A stretch of 29,823 bases of DNA from contig CAZJCK010000043.1 of assembly GCA_964544635.1 (NCBI GenBank), positions 1 to 29,823 on the forward strand. The letters are read 5' to 3'. This stretch comes from CAZJCK01 sp964544635. Its GTDB lineage: Bacteria > Zixibacteria > MSB-5A5 > GN15 > FEB-12. A model generated the notes under the pieces. That model was not told the DNA's origin. It ran no database searches and was given only the letters and a program-made list of their open reading frames with translations. How positions within the stretch are numbered: the first letter of the stretch is position 1; the number at the start of each line of letters is the position of its first letter. Shown here piece after piece: positions 1 to 6,717 of the stretch. The position numbers and the translations under genes are program-made.

Positions 1-1647
1 GAGGACCAGATCGAGATCGCCTTCTCGCGCCACGCGACATCGAAAATATCGTCGTTCGACGAACTGCACCAGTTGCTGTCATACGGTTTCCGCGGCGAAG
101 CGCTGCCGTCGATTGCCTCGGTCTCGCGCTTGCGCATGGTGTCGCGCACGCCCGACGCCGACGCCGCCACCGAGGTGATCTACGAGGGCGGCGTGCTGCA
201 ATCGAAACGACCGATCGCCGCTCCGCCCGGCACCACCATCGAGGTCGAGAACCTTTTCTTCAATACCCCGGCCCGGCGCAAGTTTCTGAAGTCCGATGCT
301 ACCGAGACCCGCCACCTGTCGCGAACTGCGACGGCCCTGGCTATCGGTCGCACCGATGTCGGCTTTTCCTACACCTCCAACGGCCGCGCCATGTTCAGCG
401 TTCCGCCGGGTCAGTCGCTCCGTGACCGCATTACGTCGCTGGTCGCGCCCGGCAAGAAGCTCGTCGAGGTGGCGGGGGAGACGTCGGTGGTTAAGGTGCA
501 CGGCTGCATCGGGCCGCCCGATATCGCCCAGGGCAACCGCTTTGGCCAGTACCTGTTCATTAATAACCGCGCCATCCAGTCGCCGACGCTGTCGCATGCG
601 CTCGCCGCCGGCTACGGTGAAATGCTCCCGTCCGGCAACTTTCCGATCGGCGCGCTGTTGCTCGAAGTTGATCCGAGCGAGGTCGATGTCAATGTCCACC
701 CGTCCAAGATCGAGGTCCGCCTCTCGCATGAACGGGAAATTCACGAGTCGATCCGGCGTATCGTTCGCGAATCGCTGCGCTCCGACGGCATCATCCCAAC
801 CTTCCGTACCGGCGATCGCAAGCCAGGCGAACAACGTCCATTCCGCTTCGACGGCGCCATCATGCCCGGCGCGCAGGGTCAGAAAGCCGACCGCGGTTTT
901 CTCGACGCCCTCCATCGCATCGCCGATACATCCGAGCGCCCGCGTTTCGAACAGGTTACGGTCGACCGCTCCACCGGAGAAATAATCGAACGCGAGTCCC
1001 CGGTCGATCCCCCCCCGTCGGCGCCAGTCACAGCGCCGCCGGCGTCGACCCAACCGGCATCGCAAGCGGGACCATCGCACGGGTTCCGATTGGTCGGACG
1101 TTTTTCCGAACTGTATCTGATACTGCAGGCTGGCGACGACATGTATATCGTTGATCAACACACCGCCCACGAACGGGTGCTGTACGAGCTTTGCCTGGAG
1201 CGGGTCGAGCGCGAATCCCTCGCCGGCCAGAACCTGCTCTTCCCGGTCACCATCGAACTCAGCCCGGAACAACATGCCGTCTTCGAGGAAGCCGAGAACC
1301 TCCTGAACCGTTCCGGCTTCGGTGTCTCGGAGTTTGGCGGGCGCACCATCAACATTACCTCGGTACCATCGTTGCTGTCGAAGAAATCGCCGGAGAAACT
1401 GATCGTGAAGCTGCTCGACGACATTGCATCGCTCAAGAAGGAGGGCTTTGATCTGAAGAAAGCAATCGCGCAGTCGATGGCCTGTCGCGCTGCCGTCATG
1501 TCGGGTGACCGTCTCTCCGACCGCGAGGCAGTCGGCCTCCTCGAGCAGCTCCTTGAGTGCGACAACAAATACACCTGCCCGCACGGCCGCCCGACCTTCA
1601 TCCGAATCAGCAAAACCGATCTCGATAAACAGTTCGGACGTGAGTAG
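1..1647 (+). CDS. mutL: DNA mismatch repair protein MutL, 5'-truncated by the window edge
   Basis: MutL is the GHKL-ATPase matchmaker that couples MutS mismatch recognition to strand incision. The reading frame is open from base 1, so the start and the first ATPase motifs lie outside the window; 548 codons are visible. The visible part begins with the HATSKI segment and the GFRGEAL motif (about codons 12-34) of the N-terminal ATPase domain. A Pro/Ala-rich linker (about 1000-1075) follows, then the C-terminal dimerisation and endonuclease domain. That domain carries DQHTAHERVLYE at about 1153-1188, ACRAAVMSGD at about 1483 and CPHGRP at about 1579. These correspond to the metal-binding endonuclease motifs DQHA(X)2E(X)4E, ACR and C(P/A)HGRP of nicking MutL proteins, so this is probably the endonuclease-active type, not the E. 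coli type. The Ala of DQHA is Thr here. The stop overlaps the start of miaA, a common pairing. Confidence 0.97.
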   Translation, partial: EDQIEIAFSRHATSKISSFDELHQLLSYGFRGEALPSIASVSRLRMVSRTPDADAATEVIYEGGVLQSKRPIAAPPGTTIEVENLFFNTPARRKFLKSDATETRHLSRTATALAIGRTDVGFSYTSNGRAMFSVPPGQSLRDRITSLVAPGKKLVEVAGETSVVKVHGCIGPPDIAQGNRFGQYLFINNRAIQSPTLSHALAAGYGEMLPSGNFPIGALLLEVDPSEVDVNVHPSKIEVRLSHEREIHESIRRIVRESLRSDGIIPTFRTGDRKPGEQRPFRFDGAIMPGAQGQKADRGFLDALHRIADTSERPRFEQVTVDRSTGEIIERESPVDPPPSAPVTAPPASTQPASQAGPSHGFRLVGRFSELYLILQAGDDMYIVDQHTAHERVLYELCLERVERESLAGQNLLFPVTIELSPEQHAVFEEAENLLNRSGFGVSEFGGRTINITSVPSLLSKKSPEKLIVKLLDDIASLKKEGFDLKKAIAQSMACRAAVMSGDRLSDREAVGLLEQLLECDNKYTCPHGRPTFIRISKTDLDKQFGRE

Positions 1648-2584
1648 CGCATATTCCATTCCGATTATCTGTGGCCCCACCGGCTCCGGCAAGACTGGTC
1701 TGGCGGTGCAACTCGCCGAACAGTTTCCGATCGAAGTGGTGTCTGCCGATTCGCGACAGATCATCAAGAGACTCGACATCGGCACCGCCAAGCCGACTGC
1801 CGACGAGCGGGCCGTCGTACGCTGCCACCTCATCGATCTCATCGAACCGGGCGACGACTACTCTGCGTACCAGTTCAGCCGCGATGCCGCGGCCGCCGTC
1901 GACGAAATCCGCGCTCGCCATCGCATTCCAGTTGTCGTTGGCGGTACCGGGCTGTATCTCAAGGCGCTCACCCACGGCCTGGCCGCCACTCCCGACTCCG
2001 ACCCGGGTATCCGCGCTCGTCTCGCTGCCGACATGGAGCGCCACGGCCCCCGGATCATGTGGCATCGCCTCAACGACATCGATCCCGATGCCGCCGCCCG
2101 CATTCACCCCAACAACCGCGTCCGCGTCATCCGCGCCCTTGAAATCTTCGAACTGAGCGGCCAGACAAAGTCCGACCTCGCCCGCAGACAGGCTGCAACC
2201 GATCACGGCCTGGCGTTCGAATACTTCTGCCTGCTGCCCGACCGTGCCCGGCTGTATGCGCGGATCAACGCCCGGGTCGACGAGATGATCGCCGGTGGCC
2301 TGTCCGACGAGGTCCGGCAACTGGTCGGCGACGGCTTCGGCGCCGACCTGCGGGCAGCCAACGTAATCGGATATAACGAACTGCTCGACCAGTTTGAGGG
2401 TAGAATCAGCATGGCGGCGGCTGTCGAATTGATCAAACGGAATCACCGACGTTTCGCTAAACGTCAGTACACCTGGTTTCGTCACCAGATAACAGGACGG
2501 TATTTCCCGGATTTAGGTGGCGCCGAATCCGCGCTCTGTGCGTATCTTGAGCAGGTTGTGACTGGCGGGGCCGAAACATCTTGA
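1640..2584 (+). CDS. miaA: tRNA dimethylallyltransferase MiaA
   Basis: MiaA transfers the dimethylallyl group from DMAPP to N6 of A37 in tRNAs that read UNN codons (i6A37). The product is 314 residues, the usual family length. I chose the GTG at 1640, which overlaps the mutL stop (GTGAGTAG); it places the P-loop GPTGSGKT about 10 residues from the N terminus, as in the family. A longer frame back to 1505 would add about 45 residues that only mirror mutL. Visible motifs in order: P-loop, SADSRQ, the DIGTAKPT segment, HLIDLIEPGDDYSAYQF, VVGGTGLYLKAL, and the C-terminal IGYNELLDQF and KRQYTWFR segments that contact substrate and tRNA. It is translationally coupled to mutL. No terminator is visible after it; a promoter for the next gene begins at its stop codon. 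Confidence 0.97.
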   Translation: MSSAYSIPIICGPTGSGKTGLAVQLAEQFPIEVVSADSRQIIKRLDIGTAKPTADERAVVRCHLIDLIEPGDDYSAYQFSRDAAAAVDEIRARHRIPVVVGGTGLYLKALTHGLAATPDSDPGIRARLAADMERHGPRIMWHRLNDIDPDAAARIHPNNRVRVIRALEIFELSGQTKSDLARRQAATDHGLAFEYFCLLPDRARLYARINARVDEMIAGGLSDEVRQLVGDGFGADLRAANVIGYNELLDQFEGRISMAAAVELIKRNHRRFAKRQYTWFRHQITGRYFPDLGGAESALCAYLEQVVTGGAETS

Positions 2585-2610
2585 CAGGGGTTTGCGTTAT
2601 TCACTATATA
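2581..2610 (+). promoter_or_regulatory. Candidate sigma-70-type promoter for the lytic transglycosylase gene
   Basis: A perfect TTGACA (2581-2586) overlaps the miaA stop and is followed after 18 bp by TATATA (2605-2610). It lies about 105 bp ahead of the GTG start at 2716, leaving a long 5' leader. Only the hexamer match supports it. Confidence 0.42.
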
Positions 2611-2715
2611 CCAACAAGTTACCCACGAGACCGGCTAAAGCAACAGCCGCTCGATTCCGATAAAGTTACGAGAAGAACGGATGCATCTCGATAATCTTAA
2701 GATGGGACATACGCT

Positions 2716-4932
2716 GTGCAGACTCGACTAATTACCGCGACTCTCTTTTTGGGCCTGATGGCCCTCTTCCTGGTATCCTGCGGCGGCTCGAAATCGATGT
2801 CGTCGCCCCAGATCTACAGTTCCTCACCCAACCTGACCGAGCTGGAATCGGATAGTGCCGATACCGCCGCAGGTAAAACCAGCCTGGCGCAGCACGAGGC
2901 AAAGAAGAAAGCTGCCGAGTCGACTGCCGCCACCTCCCGCCACGAGGCGGTTGACGACACCTCGGCAGAAGACAACTATGACAACGTAGTTGACCTGAGC
3001 CGCGATGAAGATCCGGTCCGGTTTTTCGGCGAGGTCGAAGTCTCCGACTCTGCCGCCGCCGTTGATGACGATATCTGGCGCAGCTTCGACCTGGCCGAAG
3101 AGTACCACCAAATGGGCGTGCTGGCCAATCGCGAAGCCAGTTGGGAAGAAGCCCAGTATTACTTCGAGAAATCGCTGAAGATCCTTGCCGGCCTCGATGT
3201 CGAGGCCGACACCTCCCTCACCCCGGAGGCAGCCAAGTACACCTCGATCCTCGATAACGTCGTGGCCGACTATCGCATCACCCTGCGCTCGCTCGGCAGC
3301 CTTGAAGAGGATGTCTCGTCGTCGGTGCTCATCGAACGATTCAACGATATTGAACGCACCCTCGCCGACGACACCATGCGTGTCTTCCAGGAAGAACGCC
3401 AGCAGATCACCTACGACTTGCCGGTCAAGATGAACGATCGGGTGAAGAAGTCGATCATCTACTTCCAGACGGTCGCCAAGGACGCCTTCAACAAGTATCT
3501 CCGTCGTAAGACGCGTTACGAAGACATGATGCTCGAGATCATCCGCTCCTACGGTTTGCCGGAAGATCTTGTTTACCTGTCGATGATCGAGTCCGGCTTC
3601 AATCCGCATGCCTATTCCTGGGCCCGCGCCATGGGCCTCTGGCAGTTCATCGCTTCGACCGGTCGCCTCTACGACCTCGATCGAAGCTGGTGGATCGACG
3701 AACGCAAAGATCCGATCAAGGCGACTCACTCCGCCTGTCGTTTCCTTAAGGATTTGTATGAGAAGTTTGGTGATTGGGAGCTGGCCATGGCGGCCTACAA
3801 CGGCGGCCCGGGCCGCGTCTCGCGCACCATTAAAAGCCAGGGGACCCGCGACTTCTGGAAGATGCGCCTGAAACGACAAACCATGGATTATGTCCCCTTC
3901 ATTTATGCCGCCGCCATTATCGGCAAGAACCCGGAAAAGTACGGCTTTACCGATATCGAGTATGAAGATCCGATCCTCTGGGACGAAGTCACCATCAACA
4001 AGTGCCTCGATCTGAAAACGGTGGCGAGCGAAATCGGCTGTTCGGTTGATGAACTGCAGCAGCTCAACCCCGAACTGCTCCGCCACTATACACCGCCGAA
4101 CACCAAGAACTACAAGTTGAAGGTTCCGGTCGGCACCAAGGATCGCTTCTGGGCTGCTTACGAAGGCATGCCGTCGCCCAAGGAAACCAGCTGGGTCCGC
4201 CACGAGATCCGTCGCGGCGAGACCATCAGCACCATCGCCGCTCGCTACGGCGTGTCGCAGTATGCCATCATGGAAGCCAACAATATGAGTCGTCGCTCGA
4301 CCATTTACGCCGGCAAGCACCTGATCGTACCGGTGCCGCTTGACCGCGCCAGTGCCGGCGGTCGCAGCGATCGCGAGTACAGCGCCAAGAATTCAATCTA
4401 TACGGTTCGCCGCGGTGACACCATGTGGGATATCGCGCGCGCCTTCGGCACTACCGTGTCGGCGCTGCGTCGCATCAACTACATCGAACGCGGCTCGCGC
4501 ATCTATGTCGGCCAGAAGATGAAAATTCCCGGCTCGGCTACCAAGCTGGCCCAGAACACCACTAGTGACAGTCAGCGTGCCTACGCATCGTCGAACCAGT
4601 CTGCCAAGACCGGCTCCACCGACAAGACATACACGGTGCGCTCCGGCGACACCCTGTGGGATATTGCCCGGCGCTACGGTTTGACCACCGCCCAGCTGCG
4701 CATACTCAACGGCCTCGGTCGCTCCAGTCGCATCTACCCGGGACAGAAACTGGCAGTCAGCGGCTCCGGCAAGTCGATCGAGTACCTGGTGCATCGCGTC
4801 CGTCGCGGTGAAACCCTCAGTCGCATCGCTCGCCTGTACGGTACCAGCATCTCGCGCATCGCATCGTCGAACAACATCAATGATCCCAACAACCTGCGGG
4901 TCGGCGAACAGTTGAAGATCTTTTTGAAGTAG
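2716..4932 (+). CDS. Membrane-bound lytic murein transglycosylase (MltD-like) with C-terminal LysM repeats, lipoprotein
   Basis: A 738-residue exported lipoprotein that should cleave peptidoglycan glycan strands with 1,6-anhydro ring formation. A lipoprotein signal with lipobox LVSC puts the lipidated Cys at 22. An acidic Ser/Ala-rich spacer and a helical region lead to a family-1 SLT domain at about 270-400, with catalytic Glu292 in MIESGF, then MGLWQF and AYNGGPG. Four LysM peptidoglycan-binding repeats follow at about 495-540, 560-606, 637-684 and 689-737. A diverged LysM-like segment sits at about 427-472. E. coli MltD has the same architecture with fewer LysM copies. The GTG at 2716 is the first possible start after an in-frame stop at 2698, and AAGATGGGA lies just upstream as a modest ribosome-binding site. 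The gene stands alone; sppA starts 34 bp downstream and may be co-transcribed. Confidence 0.93.
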   Translation: MQTRLITATLFLGLMALFLVSCGGSKSMSSPQIYSSSPNLTELESDSADTAAGKTSLAQHEAKKKAAESTAATSRHEAVDDTSAEDNYDNVVDLSRDEDPVRFFGEVEVSDSAAAVDDDIWRSFDLAEEYHQMGVLANREASWEEAQYYFEKSLKILAGLDVEADTSLTPEAAKYTSILDNVVADYRITLRSLGSLEEDVSSSVLIERFNDIERTLADDTMRVFQEERQQITYDLPVKMNDRVKKSIIYFQTVAKDAFNKYLRRKTRYEDMMLEIIRSYGLPEDLVYLSMIESGFNPHAYSWARAMGLWQFIASTGRLYDLDRSWWIDERKDPIKATHSACRFLKDLYEKFGDWELAMAAYNGGPGRVSRTIKSQGTRDFWKMRLKRQTMDYVPFIYAAAIIGKNPEKYGFTDIEYEDPILWDEVTINKCLDLKTVASEIGCSVDELQQLNPELLRHYTPPNTKNYKLKVPVGTKDRFWAAYEGMPSPKETSWVRHEIRRGETISTIAARYGVSQYAIMEANNMSRRSTIYAGKHLIVPVPLDRASAGGRSDREYSAKNSIYTVRRGDTMWDIARAFGTTVSALRRINYIERGSRIYVGQKMKIPGSATKLAQNTTSDSQRAYASSNQSAKTGSTDKTYTVRSGDTLWDIARRYGLTTAQLRILNGLGRSSRIYPGQKLAVSGSGKSIEYLVHRVRRGETLSRIARLYGTSISRIASSNNINDPNNLRVGEQLKIFLK

Positions 4933-4966
4933 TGTCCACTCCAGGACGGAGAGGAAGTAGGAGTCA

Positions 4967-5869
4967 ATGGCCCGCAAACGTGATGTGATAGTCGGCGTGG
5001 TGATCGCGCTGTCATTCCTTGTCGCTTTCGCCTTCATGGCATTGATGTTCATCGGTATATCCGAACCGGGGGGTGGTATGCCGTTCTCCGGCCTCGGTGG
5101 CGACATCGGTATCGTCGAACTGTACGGTACCATAAACGAAGAGACTGGCCGCAAGGCCATCCAGCAACTCGACGAGTGGTCGGAGAACAACGGTATAAAG
5201 GCGATCGTCCTGCATATCAATTCACCCGGTGGCGGCGTCGCTATCTCCCAGGAAGTCTACAACGCCGTGCAGCGCGCCCGTTTCGCGAAGCCGGTGGTGG
5301 CATCGATGGCCTCAGTTGCCGCCTCCGGCGGCTACTATGTCGCCGTGGCGGCCGATCGCGTCGTGGCCAACCCGGGAACCATGACCGGCTCGATCGGCGT
5401 GATCATGCAGTTCCATACCGCCGGTGAAATGCTCGACAAAATCGGAATCGCCACCGAAACGATCAAGTCCGGCGACCTCAAGGCGGTCGGCACATACAGC
5501 CGCCCGATGACCGAAGAAGAAGATCTCATGCTCCGCGCCCTGGTCATGGACAGCTACGAACAGTTCGTCGAGGCCGTCGCCACCGGCCGCAACATGGAGA
5601 AAGCAGAGGTCTATCCGGTGGCTGATGGTTCGCTGTACACAGGGCTGCAGGCGCTCAATCTTGGCCTGGTGGATACACTGGGCGGCCTGGAAGAAGCGGT
5701 CCAGCTGGCCGCCGACCTGGCCGGTATGGCCGGACCTCCCGAGACTGTCCGACCCCTGAAGCGCCGAGACGTGACAATTTTCGACCTGTTACAGGGCACG
5801 CTGAGCCGTATATCGCCAGCACTTGACCCAGATCATGTAGGCCCACAATTATTGTACCTGTACCAGTAA
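4967..5869 (+). CDS. sppA: Signal peptide peptidase SppA, short single-domain type (S49 family)
   Basis: A 300-residue membrane-anchored serine peptidase that degrades cleaved signal peptides. One N-terminal transmembrane segment (about 7-31) is followed by one S49 domain. The putative nucleophile is Ser120 in VAASGGYY and the general base is Lys172 in SGDLKAVG. Their 52-residue separation equals that reported for B. subtilis SppA (Ser147/Lys199), so this is the short Gram-positive-like form, not the duplicated E. coli form. NSPGGG at 85-90 and TGSIGV at 140-145 are further family signatures. The ATG at 4967 is preceded by GGAAGTAGGAG at a suitable distance. No clear terminator follows; a short AT-flanked hairpin lies at 5892-5916. 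Confidence 0.93.
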   Translation: MARKRDVIVGVVIALSFLVAFAFMALMFIGISEPGGGMPFSGLGGDIGIVELYGTINEETGRKAIQQLDEWSENNGIKAIVLHINSPGGGVAISQEVYNAVQRARFAKPVVASMASVAASGGYYVAVAADRVVANPGTMTGSIGVIMQFHTAGEMLDKIGIATETIKSGDLKAVGTYSRPMTEEEDLMLRALVMDSYEQFVEAVATGRNMEKAEVYPVADGSLYTGLQALNLGLVDTLGGLEEAVQLAADLAGMAGPPETVRPLKRRDVTIFDLLQGTLSRISPALDPDHVGPQLLYLYQ

Positions 5870-5891
5870 TTGAATTGCCATAATCCGTTGA

Positions 5892-5916
5892 TTTTTTTAG
5901 GCTTGGGCCAAAAAAA
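5892..5916. repeat. AT-flanked hairpin downstream of sppA
   Basis: Seven T (5892-5898) pair with seven A (5910-5916) around GGC/GCC with a TTGG loop; A5899 is bulged. It has no U-tract after the stem on either strand, so it is not a classical terminator. Confidence 0.4.
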
Positions 5917-6079
5917 CTATAGACAAGCAGGCCATTTTTGTTTTTCTTGATGACCTCACTGGTATCTTGACACCTGCCAACAGCTTACCGAGATTTCAAC
6001 AATGCCGGGGCAGTATGGTGCCGAAGCCAGGCTGGAGAAGAGACAGAGAACGAAGTAGGAATATATTCGGGAGGATGGC

Positions 6080-6364
6080 GTGACCAAAGCTGATCTGGTT
6101 GAAAAAGTCGCCGAAAGAACCGGCTTGACGCGTACCGACGTTGCCGTTGTTGTCGATGCGTTTCTTGACACGGTAAAGAAGTCCCTGGAAAACGGTCACA
6201 ACATCGAGATTCGCGGTTTCGGTACTTTCAAGATCAAGCTCCGAAAAGCGCGCAAGGCTCGTAACCCTCGCACCGGTGAGGTGGTGCCGGTTCCGGATAG
6301 AAAAGTTCCGGTCTTCAAGCCGTCAAACGAATTTAAAAATATGATCACCAAACTGTCGGTTTGA
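6080..6364 (+). CDS. HU/IHF-family histone-like DNA-binding protein
   Basis: A 94-residue basic DNA-bending protein of the bacterial HU/IHF family; these act as homo- or heterodimers that compact and bend DNA. The N-terminal helices match the family (TKADLVEKVAERTGLTRTDV). They are followed by EIRGFGTFKI and by the beta-arm segment ARNPRTGEVVPVPDRKVPVF, whose RNPRTGE and Pro tip insert in the minor groove. The GTG at 6080 is the start: GGGAGG (6069-6074) lies 5 nt upstream, and the nearby ATG at 6075 is in another frame. HU versus IHF subunit cannot be settled from sequence alone. The stop overlaps a short palindrome, and a small ribosomal-type gene follows after 55 bp. Confidence 0.93.
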   Translation: MTKADLVEKVAERTGLTRTDVAVVVDAFLDTVKKSLENGHNIEIRGFGTFKIKLRKARKARNPRTGEVVPVPDRKVPVFKPSNEFKNMITKLSV

Positions 6365-6388
6365 TCATCAAACAAGTCACCAATTGGT
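6359..6388. repeat. Two adjacent palindromes between the HU gene and the 30-residue gene
   Basis: GTTTGAT-C-ATCAAAC (6359-6373) overlaps the HU stop codon. It is followed 5 bp later by ACCAATTGGT (6379-6388). Either could be an operator or an RNA hairpin; no U-tract follows, so read-through to the next gene is expected. Confidence 0.45.
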
Positions 6389-6410
6389 AATAGTTTAGCG
6401 AAGCTCGTAC

Positions 6411-6415
6411 GGAGG
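6411..6415 (+). promoter_or_regulatory. Ribosome-binding site that defines the 30-residue gene
   Basis: GGAGG sits 4 nt ahead of the ATG at 6420. Together with the family match and the terminator downstream it supports the tiny frame being translated. Confidence 0.75.
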
Positions 6416-6419
6416 ACAG

Positions 6420-6512
6420 ATGCCCAGCGGAAAGAAACGTAAACGCCTGAAAATCAAGACCCATAAGCGGAAAAAGCGCCGTCGCGCCAACCGCCATAAG
6501 AAGAAGAAATAA
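6420..6512 (+). CDS. 30-residue basic ribosome-associated protein (AURKAIP1/COX24, bS22/mS38-like)
   Basis: A 30-codon gene encoding an extremely basic peptide: MPSGKKRKR at the start, THKRKKRRR in the middle and NRHKKKK at the end, with Lys, Arg and His making up more than half of the residues. From memory it matches the short AURKAIP1/COX24-domain proteins annotated throughout Bacteroidetes. Those are related to mitochondrial mS38 and mycobacterial bS22, small peptides bound near the decoding region of the small subunit. Assigning it specifically to the small subunit is an inference from that family. It has a good Shine-Dalgarno (6411-6415), lies 55 bp after the HU gene in the same orientation and is followed by a strong terminator, so it may be the last gene of an HU transcript. 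Confidence 0.85.
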   Translation: MPSGKKRKRLKIKTHKRKKRRRANRHKKKK

Positions 6513-6548
6513 GTAGCATACTGGCATCCGTCCGGAAAATACTTCAGG

Positions 6549-6581
6549 CGGCGCGGGGAAAGCCTTTCTCGCGCCGTTTTT
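6549..6581 (+). terminator. Rho-independent terminator after the 30-residue gene
   Basis: A perfect CGGCGCG/CGCGCCG stem (6549-6555 with 6570-6576) is extended inside by GAAA/TTTC and followed by TTTTT (6577-6581). Confidence 0.88.
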
Positions 6582-6635
6582 GTCTGTGCCCCATCACACC
6601 CGACCCACCCCCGCACCCGACACAGTAACCGGCCA

Positions 6636-6665
6636 TTGGTAAACAACTTATCACGCGCAGATAAT
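6636..6665 (+). promoter_or_regulatory. Candidate promoter of the sorting-domain protein gene
   Basis: TTGGTA (6636-6641), an 18-bp spacer and GATAAT (6660-6665). The -10 hexamer is embedded in a perfect 12-bp palindrome AGATAATTATCT (6659-6670) that could serve as an operator. The start codon follows about 50 bp downstream. Confidence 0.38.
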
Positions 6666-6717
6666 TATCTGTGCCGGGTGATCGCAGTCGGCACCAGCCT
6701 TGCCCTTACGCCGGCTG

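Noticed and set aside
79..1842. Long open frame on the minus strand across mutL and miaA
   Set aside because: Shadow of two clear genes in GC-rich DNA; its translation has no domain pattern and spans a gene boundary.
2824..4320. Minus-strand frame of nearly 500 codons opposite the lytic transglycosylase
   Set aside because: The plus-strand product has lipobox, SLT and LysM motifs; the opposite frame is a codon-bias artefact.
5967..5996. TTGACA as a promoter for the HU gene
   Set aside because: No acceptable -10 at 16-18 bp; the best candidate (AGATTT) is too weak to list.
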